Notes: generated by a model from the letters alone, not told the origin. A stretch of 64,000 bases of DNA from Candidatus Flexicrinis affinis (GCA_016716525.1 JADJWE010000001.1:62001-126000), one strand, 5' to 3'. Shown: positions 52,269 through 61,999, counted from the stretch's first letter. Made by a program: numbers and translations.

Positions 52269-54188
52269 ATGACAGGCCTTCGACGTTTCGTCGTAGTGTT
52301 GCTGGGTGTGACCGCCATTCTTGCCGTGCCGCCTGCGCTCGCGCAGGATGCGCCTTATCTCGATCCGACTCTCGATGTCGAGATGCGGGTCGAGGACCTG
52401 CTCGGCAGGATGACGTTGGACGAGAAACTCGGCCAGATGACGCTGGTCGAGAAGAACAGCATCACGGAGGAGTCCGTCACCCGCTTCTCCATTGGTGGAA
52501 TCCTGAGCGGCGGGGGCGGCTATCCGAACCCGAACACACCCGAAGCATGGGCAGACATGGTGGATGGCTTTCAGGCCGCAGCCCTATCCACGCGCCTGCA
52601 GATTCCCCTGATCTATGGTGTCGATGCCGTCCACGGACATAACAACCTTAGCGGCGCCACCATCTTCCCGCATAACGTCGGGCTGGGGGCTGCCGACAAT
52701 CCCGAACTCGTGCGCCAGATCGCGGAAGCCACCGCCCACGAAATGATTGCCACCGGCATCTATTGGAACTATGCGCCGGTCATGGCCGTGCCACAGGACA
52801 TCCGCTGGGGCCGCACGTATGAAGGCTTCGGCGAGGACACCGCTCTCGTCGACCGCCTCTCGAACGCCTATCTGCTCGGGCTGCAAGGCACACTCGGCGA
52901 TCCGACGAGCGTTCTGGGAACACCCAAGCACTACGTCGGCGATGGTGGCACGACATGGGGCACGTCCGACAACGGCAGCATCGATCGCGGCGATACCCGC
53001 GTTGACGAGGCGACACTGCGCGCCCGGCACTTGGCGCCGTACGTCAACGCCGTCGAGAACGGCGCGCTGAGTATCATGGTCTCGTTTTCCAGTTGGAACG
53101 GCACGCCACTGCACGGGCACGACTTCCTCGTCAACGAGGTGCTCAAGGGCGAACTCGGATTCGACGGGTTTGTCGTGTCGGATTGGGGCGGCGTCGATCT
53201 GATCGCTGACGACTACTACGATGCCGTCGTGACCTCGGTCAACGCCGGCGTCGACATGAACATGGTTCCATTCAATTATCCGCTCTATCTGGAGGCACTC
53301 GCCGCCGGTCTTGAGAACAGTGATATCACGCTCGACAGGATCGATGACGCAGTGCGCCGCATCCTGCGCGCCAAGTTCGCCATGGGCCTGTTCGAGCACC
53401 CGTACAGTGACCGGGCACTCATTGACGAGGTGGGATCGGACGCACACCGGGCGTTGGCGCGGCAAGCCGTGAGCGAGTCGCTTGTCCTACTGCGCAACGA
53501 GGATCAGGCGCTGCCGATTGGCGCCGATGCGCGCGTGATCTTCGTCGCGGGGCAGGGGGCCGACGACATCGGCATGCAGTCGGGTGGCTGGACGATCGAG
53601 TGGCAGGGCACCATCGGGGATAGTACACCCGGCACGACCATTCTGGACGGGATCCGTGCCGCAGTCGCGACGGAGACAGCAGTCCACTACAACCTGTTCG
53701 GACGGTTCAACCGCGTTACCGACTCCGAAGGCAACCCGGTAGTCGCCGATGTCGGCGTCGTCGTGATCGGCGAGCTGCCGTATGCGGAGTGGTTCGGCGA
53801 CGATGCGTTCCTTCGGATCGATCCGGGGGACGCGGCGACAATCGAGCGCGTGCGTGAACGCAGTGAAAAGCTCGTCGTTGTGCTGCTGTCCGGCCGCCCG
53901 CTGATCATCTCGGACATCCTGTTCTCCGCCGATGCGTTCGTCGCAGCGTGGCTGCCCGGGACGGAAGGGCAGGGCGTGGCTGACGTGCTGTTCGGCGATC
54001 AGCCGTTCACCGGACGGCTGCCTTACACGTGGCCGCGCAGCATCGCGCAGATCCCGTTCGACTTCGAGAACTTGCCGCGAGACGGGTGTGACGCGCCGCT
54101 CTTCCCCTTCGGCTACGGTCTGACAGTCGAGGATTCGTCGTCACCGTGGTTGGACTTGGCAGAAGCGTGCTTAACAAGGGGCGACTAA
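52269..54188 (+). CDS. Secreted glycoside hydrolase family 3 (exo-glucanase/beta-glucosidase-like)
   Basis: A 639-residue exported GH3 with a signal peptide (about 1-26, ending ALAQD). The two-domain barley-exoglucanase layout is visible: KHYVGDGGTTWGTSDNGSIDRG near 220-241 and nucleophile D305 in GFVVSDWGGVD, then the alpha/beta domain (VIFVAGQGADDIGMQSGGW). There is no fibronectin tail. The KHYVGDGGT motif is typical of the beta-1,3/1,4-glucan exohydrolase branch. GGGAG lies upstream of the ATG. It would trim glucan chains outside the cell. Confidence 0.9.
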   Translation: MTGLRRFVVVLLGVTAILAVPPALAQDAPYLDPTLDVEMRVEDLLGRMTLDEKLGQMTLVEKNSITEESVTRFSIGGILSGGGGYPNPNTPEAWADMVDGFQAAALSTRLQIPLIYGVDAVHGHNNLSGATIFPHNVGLGAADNPELVRQIAEATAHEMIATGIYWNYAPVMAVPQDIRWGRTYEGFGEDTALVDRLSNAYLLGLQGTLGDPTSVLGTPKHYVGDGGTTWGTSDNGSIDRGDTRVDEATLRARHLAPYVNAVENGALSIMVSFSSWNGTPLHGHDFLVNEVLKGELGFDGFVVSDWGGVDLIADDYYDAVVTSVNAGVDMNMVPFNYPLYLEALAAGLENSDITLDRIDDAVRRILRAKFAMGLFEHPYSDRALIDEVGSDAHRALARQAVSESLVLLRNEDQALPIGADARVIFVAGQGADDIGMQSGGWTIEWQGTIGDSTPGTTILDGIRAAVATETAVHYNLFGRFNRVTDSEGNPVVADVGVVVIGELPYAEWFGDDAFLRIDPGDAATIERVRERSEKLVVVLLSGRPLIISDILFSADAFVAAWLPGTEGQGVADVLFGDQPFTGRLPYTWPRSIAQIPFDFENLPRDGCDAPLFPFGYGLTVEDSSSPWLDLAEACLTRGD

Positions 54189-54224
54189 GGACAAAACGAC
54201 CGAAACGGAAAGTAGGAGTATGTG

Positions 54225-55739
54225 ATGTTGAGTGCAAAGCAGTTCCGAGTCATGTTGGCGTGCGTGTTGGCTGTGCTGTCACTCGCAGGGCTTGTGCAAG
54301 CGCAGGAAGCGACGGATGCCGAGCGGCTCGTCTTGGCCGACTTCGAGGACGGCACGTTGTTTCTGGGCAAGGATTCGAACGGGCTGGACATCGGCTTCGT
54401 GCCGTGGGGAGATCGGCCGGGAAGCATCGTCCTCGACGTTGTGAGCGCAGAGGGCGACCTCGCGCTGCCGGAACAGGGCGACGCCAGCAGCGTCTTGCAG
54501 GTGACGTACGATATCGGTCAATACGGCGGTTTTACTCATGCGCTGACCGATGGCGCTGCATGGACCCCGGCGGACTGGTCGGCGTATTCCACACTGGATT
54601 TCTGGCTGTATGGCGCCGGTACAGATGCGCAGATTCAGGTAGAGATCTTTGATAACCGCGCGCCCGGCTCTACGTCAGACTCGGCGGAACGCTGGTACTT
54701 CCGCGTGACGGACGACTATACCGGCTGGCAGTTCTTCAGTATTCCGTTCGAATACTTCAACCGCCGCACCGATTGGCAGCCCAGCGGCGCGCCGAGCGAC
54801 GGCCTCGGCCTGACCGAGGTCCACGGCTATGCGTTCGCGTTCCCCGCCGGCGTTGGAGAACACGTCGCCTATATCGACGATGTGTCGCTCTCGACCGGCG
54901 ACGGCAATGTCACGCCGGCCGGCGCGGTCGGACAATCCGACGAGGTTGCGGACGCTTCGCCTTCTGTGGAGGTCGACCCGATCGCGCTGCCCGACTACGA
55001 CCCCGAAGGCGAGTTTGCGCTGGTGTGGAGCGACGAATTCGACGCCGAAGCCGGGACGCCCATTAACACGGTATATTGGACATGCGAGCGCGGCGGACAC
55101 GGCTGGGGCAACGCCCAACTCGAGCACAATACCGACCGTGTTCAGAATGTGGCACATGATGGCGAAGGTCATCTCGTGATTACGGCCCGCCAAGAGCCGT
55201 ATATGGGCAACCGTTATACGTCGGCGCGCTGCAACACGATGGATAAGGTCGAGTTCACGTATGGCCGGGTCGAAGCGCGGATGAACCTGCCGGAAGGTCA
55301 GGGCATTTGGCCGGCGTTCTGGATGCTCGGGGCGAACTTCCCCGAAATCGGTTGGCCCGCCTCGGGGGAAATCGACATTATGGAGTACGTCGGCAAGGAG
55401 CCGCGTTCCGTTCATGGTACCGTCCATGGTCCGGAATATCACGGCTCAGGCGGTTTGGGCATGCGCTACATCTTCCCTGAGCCAGTCGCCGACGACTTCC
55501 ACGTGTTCGGAATCGAATGGGAACCCGAGATCATCCGCTGGACTGTCGACGGTGAGGTATTCCACACCCTCACGCCCGAGACGCTGTACGGCGGCACGTG
55601 GGTCTTCGACCACGACTTCTTCCTGCTGATCAACGTCGCAGTGGGTGGAAACTGGCCCGGGAATCCGGACGATACAACGGAGTTCCCGCAGGAGATGTTG
55701 ATAGACTGGGTGCGCGTCTACCAGCGGACGACAGAATAG
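54225..55739 (+). CDS. Secreted GH16 endo-beta-1,3-glucanase (laminarinase-like) with N-terminal carbohydrate-binding-like domain
   Basis: A 504-residue exported enzyme. A signal peptide (about 1-25) is followed by a galactose-binding-like beta-sandwich (about 30-225; VLADFEDGTLFLG, GYAFAFPAGVGEHVAYIDDV), similar to CBM11-type modules. The GH16 catalytic domain is about 265-500 with catalytic motif GEIDIMEYVG (E and E within ExDxxE) near 382-390 and WPAFWMLGANFPEIGWP before it. Laminarinases have this exact arrangement. GGAG lies 7 bases before the ATG at 54225; a GTG three bases earlier is less likely. It opens long beta-1,3-glucans for the GH3 and transporter. Confidence 0.9.
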   Translation: MLSAKQFRVMLACVLAVLSLAGLVQAQEATDAERLVLADFEDGTLFLGKDSNGLDIGFVPWGDRPGSIVLDVVSAEGDLALPEQGDASSVLQVTYDIGQYGGFTHALTDGAAWTPADWSAYSTLDFWLYGAGTDAQIQVEIFDNRAPGSTSDSAERWYFRVTDDYTGWQFFSIPFEYFNRRTDWQPSGAPSDGLGLTEVHGYAFAFPAGVGEHVAYIDDVSLSTGDGNVTPAGAVGQSDEVADASPSVEVDPIALPDYDPEGEFALVWSDEFDAEAGTPINTVYWTCERGGHGWGNAQLEHNTDRVQNVAHDGEGHLVITARQEPYMGNRYTSARCNTMDKVEFTYGRVEARMNLPEGQGIWPAFWMLGANFPEIGWPASGEIDIMEYVGKEPRSVHGTVHGPEYHGSGGLGMRYIFPEPVADDFHVFGIEWEPEIIRWTVDGEVFHTLTPETLYGGTWVFDHDFFLLINVAVGGNWPGNPDDTTEFPQEMLIDWVRVYQRTTE

Positions 55740-55754
55740 GACGTACACGGCAGA

Positions 55755-55784
55755 CGGACCAGAGACCCGGTGTCGTCTGGTCCG
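55755..55784 (+). terminator. Hairpin after the GH16 gene
   Basis: CGGACCAGA (55755-55763) pairs perfectly with TCTGGTCCG (55776-55784). No T tract, so it may only attenuate transcription into the lactonase gene. Confidence 0.5.
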
Positions 55785-55831
55785 CTGCCTCTTCAACGGC
55801 CGCTAGCAATCAGCGAAAGGACTCAGAAGCG

Positions 55832-56899
55832 ATGGGAGACACCCGGCGAATGTTCGTTGCATGCAACGATGCAGACGCACCTGCAGGGATTCTCTGCTTC
55901 GAACTCGTTACCGCGACCGGCGAGATGCGGCTTGTCGGTGAAACGCACGGGATCGGACCCTGCTTGTATCTTGCCCGACATCCTACAATGCCGATCCTCT
56001 ATGCGACCGGCACCCGTGAACACGAAGCCGTGATACAGGCGTTTCGTGTCGATCAGGACGGAAGCCTAACGTGGATCGGACAGCAGCCGACGAACGGACT
56101 CGAGCCATGCTACGTCTCGGTGACGCCAGACGGGCGCCATGCGCTCGTGGTGAACTACACCGGTCCGCAGAAGGCAGGCAGCATCGTGGTGTTCCCGCTG
56201 GGTGCAGACGGCAGCATTCAGCCCATGAGCGCGCATGTCCAGCTTAACGGGAAGAGCGTACATCGGCGGCAGGACGCCTCGCATCCGCACATGATTGTGC
56301 CCACACCAGACGGTCGGTTCGTGCTGGTGCCTGACCTCGGGACCGACCGGCTGATGATCTACCGGATAGTCCCGCAGACCGGCCAGCTTGAACCGCACAC
56401 ACAGCCATATCTCGAAGTTCAAACCGGGTCCGGGCCGCGGCACCTCGATTTTCATCCGCATCGGCAGGTGTTCTTCTTGATGAGCGAGCTGAAGCCGGTG
56501 CTGACGGCAATCTCGTATGACGACGCGGGGAACTTCAAGATTGTAGATACCGTCATGACGCTGCCGCCGGAGTCCGAAATACCGGTCAATTTGGGCGCGG
56601 ATGTCCACGTCGCGCCGTCGGGGCGTTTCGTATACGTGTCCAACCGCGGGCATAACAGCCTCTCCGGCTTTGCCATCGATCCGGTCACGAACGCACTGGT
56701 GTATGTTGGTCATCAGTCTACGTTGGGCGACTGGCCGCGCGGCTTCGCACTGGATCCCGACGGTCAGGTCTTGGTCGTCGCAAACCAGCGCACGAACGAC
56801 CTGCATACGTTCACCGTCGATCCTGATACCGGCCGCCTGACAGCGACAGATCACCATATCGCGGCTGCGGCGCCGGTCTGCGTAGTGTTTATGGGGTAG
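55832..56899 (+). CDS. Lactonase, seven-bladed beta-propeller (6-phosphogluconolactonase-like)
   Basis: A 355-residue propeller protein of the YbhE/Pgl-type lactonase family. Repeated blades are visible (GPCLYLARHPTMPILYATG, EPCYVSVTPDGRHALVVNY, DASHPHMIVPTPDGRFVLVPDLG, GSGPRHLDFHPHRQVFFLMSE). The start at 55832 is taken because GAAAGGA lies upstream and the first blade begins just after; a longer reading runs into the hairpin region. It would open a sugar lactone, fitting an oxidative route with the SDR and dehydratase. Its stop overlaps the convergent histidine kinase gene by 11 bases. Confidence 0.85.
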   Translation: MGDTRRMFVACNDADAPAGILCFELVTATGEMRLVGETHGIGPCLYLARHPTMPILYATGTREHEAVIQAFRVDQDGSLTWIGQQPTNGLEPCYVSVTPDGRHALVVNYTGPQKAGSIVVFPLGADGSIQPMSAHVQLNGKSVHRRQDASHPHMIVPTPDGRFVLVPDLGTDRLMIYRIVPQTGQLEPHTQPYLEVQTGSGPRHLDFHPHRQVFFLMSELKPVLTAISYDDAGNFKIVDTVMTLPPESEIPVNLGADVHVAPSGRFVYVSNRGHNSLSGFAIDPVTNALVYVGHQSTLGDWPRGFALDPDGQVLVVANQRTNDLHTFTVDPDTGRLTATDHHIAAAAPVCVVFMG

Positions 56900-58286
56900 G
56901 CCGCGAACCCGGAGTCCCGGCGCTGGCGGGCAGGGTGAAGCCAAAGGTCACGCGACCGTCTACGGTGGTGACGTCCATCGACCCGCCGTGCAACCTGACA
57001 ATCTCACGGCTGATCGCCAGCCCCAGCCCGCTGCCGCCGCGGTCACGCTCGCGCGAGGCAGCGGCACGCCAGAAGGGCTGAAACACGTGCGCCGCCTCGG
57101 CTTGGCTGAGGTCGCTACCGGTGTTGGTGACGGCGAATCGCACCGCATCCGCCTGATTTAGCACTTGTACGACGATCTCACCGCCCGCAGGCGTATGTCG
57201 CAGCGCGTTGGTGAGCACGTTCGACAACACCTGCCGCACACGAGTCACATCGGCGTAGACCGGGTGCAGATCGGTGGCGATCTGCCGAACAACCTGTATC
57301 TCGCTGTCGAGCGCCAGCGGCTCGAACGCATCCAGCAGTTGGCTCACCATCGACTCCGGTTCAAGCGCCGTGCGTTCCAGCGGGAGCTGTTTGGCCTCGG
57401 CTAGAGTGAGCACACGCAGGTCTTCTACGAGGCGCGCGAGATGGATGGTCTGATCGTGGGCCACGGCGACATGCGTGCTGTCGAGCGGGTAGACGCCATC
57501 CAGCATCGCCTCAAGCTGCCCGCGCAGCACGCTGACAGGCGTGCGTAGTTCGTGCGCGACATCCGCCGCCATCCGCTGTCGCAGCGCCTCGGCGTCCGCG
57601 AGGGCCGTCGACATCGCATTGAATTCGGCCGCCAGCTCGTGAATTTCGACCGTTCCGCGCACGTTGACCTGCCGCCCTAGCTGTCCGACCGACAAATCGC
57701 GTGCGGCGTTTGTAAGCTCGCGCAAGGGGCTGACCAGCGTCCACGCCAGAATGACGCCGACAGCGAGAGCCAGCACCGATGCGCCAAGCCCGGCCAGCGT
57801 CAGCCAGCGATTCGACTCGTCGAGGAAGGCGACTTCTGCCTCGCCGAGGGCTTGGATGCCCGGTGAATCGCGGAAGAGCCAGCCGACTGTCGCGCCGTTC
57901 GCGGTCAATACGATGGCGGAATTGAGGATCGCGGTGTCGACGGCCGAGCCGATCCGCGACGACTCGGTCGACGCCGCGACAACGCCATCGACGCCGACGA
58001 TCGAAAGCGTTGCGCCGCGCTCCGCCCCTGCACCCGCTCCGGCACCTGCGCCTGCGCCTTGCCCGCGCACAGCGAGCAGCGCCTCGACGCCATTCCAGGT
58101 ACCGTTGGCCGCGAAGTAGGACTGCAGGCGGTCGATCTGGTTGGGGCTGATCCCGGTATCACGCGCATTCACATACTGGCGGAACCCCGAGTCCAGTGTG
58201 CGCTGCACCGCCAGCATCATGGCTGCGATGCCGACCCACGCGGCCAGTAAGAAGGCCAACGACAGACGTACCGACAGCCGGTTCAT
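56889..58286 (-). CDS. Sensor histidine kinase
   Basis: A 465-residue membrane kinase. Two membrane segments (about 8-28 and 162-184) enclose an outside sensor of about 130 residues with a GA-repeat run at 77-88. HAMP (about 185-238), HisKA with H245 in ADVAHELRTPVS, and HATPase with GSGLGLAISREIV follow. It forms an ATGA-coupled pair with the response regulator. Its signal is unknown; the neighbouring bc-complex genes suggest a redox or respiratory link. Confidence 0.9.
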   Translation of the reverse strand: MNRLSVRLSLAFLLAAWVGIAAMMLAVQRTLDSGFRQYVNARDTGISPNQIDRLQSYFAANGTWNGVEALLAVRGQGAGAGAGAGAGAERGATLSIVGVDGVVAASTESSRIGSAVDTAILNSAIVLTANGATVGWLFRDSPGIQALGEAEVAFLDESNRWLTLAGLGASVLALAVGVILAWTLVSPLRELTNAARDLSVGQLGRQVNVRGTVEIHELAAEFNAMSTALADAEALRQRMAADVAHELRTPVSVLRGQLEAMLDGVYPLDSTHVAVAHDQTIHLARLVEDLRVLTLAEAKQLPLERTALEPESMVSQLLDAFEPLALDSEIQVVRQIATDLHPVYADVTRVRQVLSNVLTNALRHTPAGGEIVVQVLNQADAVRFAVTNTGSDLSQAEAAHVFQPFWRAAASRERDRGGSGLGLAISREIVRLHGGSMDVTTVDGRVTFGFTLPASAGTPGSRPTP

Positions 58287-58972
58287 TCTGCCGCCTTCAT
58301 CCGGTAGCCGACGCCGAACACCGTCTCGACATACTGCGGGTCGCGCGGGTCGTCCTCGATTTTGGCGCGCAGGTTTTTGACGTGAACGTCGATGGCGCGC
58401 TCGAAGGCGGCGAAGCTTTGCCCTTGCAAACGATCGAGCAGTTCGGCACGGCTGAACACCCGGCCCGGGCGCGCAATCAGCGTGGCCAGCAGGTCGAACT
58501 CGGTCGGCGTGAGGTCGATGCGCTTGCCGTCGCGGGTGACGGTGTGCGTCTCGCTGTTGACCTCAAGCCCGCCGACCCGCCACACGGGCGCAACCTCGCC
58601 CAACTCGCCGTAGACACGCCGAAGCAGCGCGCGCACGTGGGCGACGAGGACGCGCGGGCTGAACGGCTTGGTGATGTATTCGTCCGCGCCGATCTCAAGC
58701 CCGGTGACGTGGTCGATGTCGTCCACCCGTGCGGTGAGGAACAGCAGCGGGACCTGACTCTCCTTGCGGATCAAGCGTGCGGCATCCCAACCGTCCATCT
58801 CCGGCATCATCACGTCGAGGATGACCAGCGCCGGCGACTCGTGGCGGAAGGCGAAGACGGCGTCGCGTCCGTTGCGGGCGGTGACCACCTGCATACCGGC
58901 TTCGATCAGATAGGCGCGCACCGTGTCGAGGATCGCCTGTTCATCGTCTGCGACGAGGATTTTGTGGGCCAT
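58283..58972 (-). CDS. OmpR-family response regulator
   Basis: A 229-residue regulator. The receiver domain has DDEQ near 9-12, phosphoacceptor D53 in LVILDVMMPEMDG and K near 103; the winged-helix OmpR/PhoB DNA-binding domain covers about 130-227 (LTPTEFDLLATLIARPGRVFSR, RAIDVHVKNLRAKIEDDPRDPQYVETVFGVGY). The ATG at 58972 is chosen because the receiver begins right there; a longer reading enters the cytochrome gene in another frame. The gene is 29 bases downstream of the cytochrome c stop. Confidence 0.93.
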   Translation of the reverse strand: MAHKILVADDEQAILDTVRAYLIEAGMQVVTARNGRDAVFAFRHESPALVILDVMMPEMDGWDAARLIRKESQVPLLFLTARVDDIDHVTGLEIGADEYITKPFSPRVLVAHVRALLRRVYGELGEVAPVWRVGGLEVNSETHTVTRDGKRIDLTPTEFDLLATLIARPGRVFSRAELLDRLQGQSFAAFERAIDVHVKNLRAKIEDDPRDPQYVETVFGVGYRMKAAE

Positions 58973-59001
58973 GTCTCCGCCTTTCGTCCACGTGATTATA
59001 G

Positions 59002-60066
59002 TTACGGCTGTGCCGGCGCGACAATCGGCGCGGTGGGCTGCAAGCTGCGCAGGTAGGCGGTGATCGCGGCGATGTCCGCCTGCGTCAGGTATCCGCCCCA
59101 CGACGGCATGTTGGTGCCGCTGACACCGCCCGCGATGATGGCTTGAATGGCGGCGTCGGGGGTCTGGTTCAGGAATGTCTGATTGTTCAAGGCCGGCGCG
59201 ATGGGCGACCCGTAGCCGCTGATGCCGTGGCACTGGGTGCAGAGCAGATCGAACAGCCGCTGCCCATTGGCGATCGCTTCCGGACTGAGATCGATGGGCG
59301 CGGATTCGATGACCGGCAGACGCACGCCGGCAGTGTCAAGCTCGCCCCAACGTTCGATGAACGCAATCACGGCGGATTGTTCTACCGCGTCGAGGGCGTT
59401 CGACCACGATGCCATCAACGTCCCCGGCACGCCTTCGCTGATGATGCGCGCCAGCTCGGCGGTGTTGAGGCGCACCCGCAGCTCGTCGGTATTCAGCGCG
59501 GGCGCGAGCGTCGTGCCTTCGCCGTTGGCGCCGTGGCAGGCCGCGCAGTTCTCGGCATACACCACCAGCCCGGCGGACAGTGTCGCCCCGTCCGGCAAGG
59601 CTTCGACCACGGCGAGCGTCTCTGCTGGGATTTCCGCCACGACGATCTGTGGCGGCGTGAGGCCAAGCGTCGACACGCGCGTCGCGACCGTATCCCACGT
59701 ATCGGCCTGCAGCATCACGACGAGGCTGTCGACCTGCGCGGCGGTCAGGATGCCACCTTCCTCGACGCCGAACGCCGCCATCGCCGTGTTGTAGCGCCCG
59801 CGATCGATGGTGTTGAATAGCGTTTGCGCGTCCATGTCCGCAGCGGCGGTCAGCGGCGGATACGATGCGATCCCTTCGCCGCTCGCGCCATGACACGCGA
59901 CGCAGTTCTGCGCGTACAGGTCGGTGCCTTCGGCGATCATCGCGGCGCGCAAGGTGACTGCTGCGGCAGCCTGCCTGCCCGGTTCGAGCAGGACGGCTAG
60001 CCCCAGCGCGAGCGCGATCAACCCCGTACCCAACAACGCCAGCAGGCTCATCTGACGGGTCATCAC
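59002..60066 (-). CDS. Triheme cytochrome c subunit of a bc complex
   Basis: A 354-residue exported or membrane-anchored cytochrome with one N-terminal membrane segment (LLALLGTGLIALALGLAVLL). Three heme c sites are present: CVACHGASGEG near 55, CAACHGANGEG near 172 and CTQCHGISGYG near 272, each heading a cytochrome c domain. It overlaps the Rieske gene by ATGA, so it is the electron exit subunit of the quinol-cytochrome c reductase. Three domains in one chain is more than the mono- or diheme subunits of most bc complexes. Confidence 0.88.
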   Translation of the reverse strand: MMTRQMSLLALLGTGLIALALGLAVLLEPGRQAAAAVTLRAAMIAEGTDLYAQNCVACHGASGEGIASYPPLTAAADMDAQTLFNTIDRGRYNTAMAAFGVEEGGILTAAQVDSLVVMLQADTWDTVATRVSTLGLTPPQIVVAEIPAETLAVVEALPDGATLSAGLVVYAENCAACHGANGEGTTLAPALNTDELRVRLNTAELARIISEGVPGTLMASWSNALDAVEQSAVIAFIERWGELDTAGVRLPVIESAPIDLSPEAIANGQRLFDLLCTQCHGISGYGSPIAPALNNQTFLNQTPDAAIQAIIAGGVSGTNMPSWGGYLTQADIAAITAYLRSLQPTAPIVAPAQP

Positions 60067-60560
60067 GGCACCTCCGCATACACCAGATCGGCGTCGGTGG
60101 CGTGGTCGCGCTGGATCGGCGTCGAGGTATCGACCTTGACCATGCCGCCCTCGATGATGACCGCAAAGCGGTCGAGCGGGCGCGGGGCCGGCGCGTTGAT
60201 CACCTGCCCGTCCATCTCAAACGCCGAGGCGTGACACGGGCACACGAAACGGTTCTCGGACGGGTTCCACGGCACGGCACAACCGAGATGCGTGCACTTG
60301 CGGTACAGCGCCACAAATCCGCCGTCCGGCATGCGCACGAGGTAGAAGCGGCCCTGCGTGAAGGGCGTAACGCTGGCTGGCGCGAACGAGTCGACCAGCC
60401 CTGCTTCGATCATGCCGCCAAATTCACCTTCAGCGACACGCGGCGAGAAGAAACTCAGAACCACACCGCCGGTCTCGACCAGTGCGAGCGCGCCCGCAGC
60501 GCCCCATGCGATCTTGAGAAAGTCGCGGCGTGTCACATTCTCGGACGGGTTATCCGTCAT
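60063..60560 (-). CDS. Rieske iron-sulfur protein
   Basis: A 165-residue Rieske protein. A twin-arginine type leader (TRRDFLKIAWGAAGALAL) precedes the 2Fe-2S box 1 CTHLGC and box 2 CPCHAS near 110-131. The ATG at 60560 overlaps the cytochrome b stop by one base, and a longer reading is out of family. It passes electrons from quinol to the triheme cytochrome. Confidence 0.93.
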   Translation of the reverse strand: MTDNPSENVTRRDFLKIAWGAAGALALVETGGVVLSFFSPRVAEGEFGGMIEAGLVDSFAPASVTPFTQGRFYLVRMPDGGFVALYRKCTHLGCAVPWNPSENRFVCPCHASAFEMDGQVINAPAPRPLDRFAVIIEGGMVKVDTSTPIQRDHATDADLVYAEVP

Positions 60561-61960
60561 CACAGCACCTCCCACGGAAGCATCAGGGCCATGCCTTCGC
60601 CGCGGAAGGCGATTCCGATCACCGTCAGCAGCACAAACGACACGACCAGCAGCACAAACACGCTCAGCCGCGCTTCGCAGGCAGTCGCCTTGAAGACGCG
60701 TTTGACCCCCTCGTAATAGCCGATCACCAGCAGCAGCACGGCCGCGAACGGAATCCATCCGTTGCTGATGAGGGTGGGGATCGTCGGCAGCATGGCCGGT
60801 AGATCGATCACGTACTCGTCCAGCACGACCAGCAGCGGAACCGCGACGAGCGCTGACAAAGCACCGGCGATCGCCATGCGCCGCCCTTTGGTCGACCGGA
60901 ACCACACGCCTTCTGCACTGAGGTCGAAGCGCTGATAGGGCACAAGGGCGAGCGCGCCGAGGCCCAGCGCGGGGATCACGATGGCTCCGAAAACCGGATG
61001 GAAGTGCAGCAGCAGTTCTTGCAGGCCCATGAAGTACCACGCGGCCTTGGCGGGGTTTGGGCTGTGATCGGGGTTGGCGGCAGCTTCAAGCGGCGCGTTC
61101 ACCCACATCGACCACAACAGGATCAGGCCTGTCATCACCAGCGCGAAGACGACCTCGCGCGAGACCAGATGCGGCAGCGTGGTCACCTTCTCGACCTGAT
61201 TCGACTCTGCGCCGTCGATCGTGCCGTCCAGCTTGTGCGGGATGCTCAACGTGTCTTTGCGCACGCGCCAGATGTGAAACGAGACGATGCCCATCAGCGT
61301 CAGCGGGATAATCGCCACGTGCAGGCCGTAGAAGTTGGTCAGGGTTGCCGCGCCGACCTCGGGGCCGCCCAGCAGGAAGTTGCGCAGCCCTTCGCCGATG
61401 ACCGGAACGTAGCTGAGCAAGCTCGATCCGACCGTGACGGCCCAATAGGCGAGTTGATCCCACGGCAGCAGATAGCCGGTGAAGTTGGCGGCGACGACCA
61501 GCAGCAGCAATCCCACACCGAGCACCCAGTTGAACTCGCGCGGGGTGCGAAACCCGCCGGTGAAGAACACGCGCAGCAGGTGCAGGAAGGCCACGATCAC
61601 CAGCAGATTGCCGCTCCAGTGGTGGATGTTGCGGACAAACTGGCCGAACCACACCTCGGTTTGCAGTGCGAGCATGTCCATGTAGGCGGTTGCGGGCGAC
61701 GGCGTGTAGACGAACATCAGCATGACGCCGGTGACGGCCAGCAGCGCGACGAGCAGGATTGACAGCCCGCCCAGCCCCCACGTGTAGGTGAACTTGAGCG
61801 TCGGTTTGGCGACCTTGCTGGGATGCAGGTGCAGCACGAGGTTGTTCATCACGACACGCATCCGCCCGCGGTCGTCCTTCGGTGGGAGTTCATCGCGCTG
61901 GATGGACTCCCACACGCGCTGCTTGAGGTCTTCAGGGCGGGGGTCGAAGGGTTCGGTCAT
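60560..61960 (-). CDS. Cytochrome b of a bc complex
   Basis: A 466-residue integral membrane protein. The heme-binding helices show NIHHWSGNLLVIVAFLHLLRVF and FYGLHVAIIPLTLMGIVSFHIWRV, and the quinol site region NPAKAAWYFMGLQELLLHF. N-terminal b6-like and C-terminal subunit IV-like parts are in one chain. A GGGAG ribosome site precedes the ATG. It heads the coupled set cytochrome b, Rieske, cytochrome c. Confidence 0.93.
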   Translation of the reverse strand: MTEPFDPRPEDLKQRVWESIQRDELPPKDDRGRMRVVMNNLVLHLHPSKVAKPTLKFTYTWGLGGLSILLVALLAVTGVMLMFVYTPSPATAYMDMLALQTEVWFGQFVRNIHHWSGNLLVIVAFLHLLRVFFTGGFRTPREFNWVLGVGLLLLVVAANFTGYLLPWDQLAYWAVTVGSSLLSYVPVIGEGLRNFLLGGPEVGAATLTNFYGLHVAIIPLTLMGIVSFHIWRVRKDTLSIPHKLDGTIDGAESNQVEKVTTLPHLVSREVVFALVMTGLILLWSMWVNAPLEAAANPDHSPNPAKAAWYFMGLQELLLHFHPVFGAIVIPALGLGALALVPYQRFDLSAEGVWFRSTKGRRMAIAGALSALVAVPLLVVLDEYVIDLPAMLPTIPTLISNGWIPFAAVLLLVIGYYEGVKRVFKATACEARLSVFVLLVVSFVLLTVIGIAFRGEGMALMLPWEVL

Positions 61961-61999
61961 CAGGTTTGATCTCCCGAGATATCGGCGTGTGCTGCGCCG

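Noticed and set aside
57664..58119. GA-repeat run in the histidine kinase as a possible sequencing artefact
   Set aside because: The frame is kept on both sides and the run lies in an outside loop, so it is more likely real low complexity.
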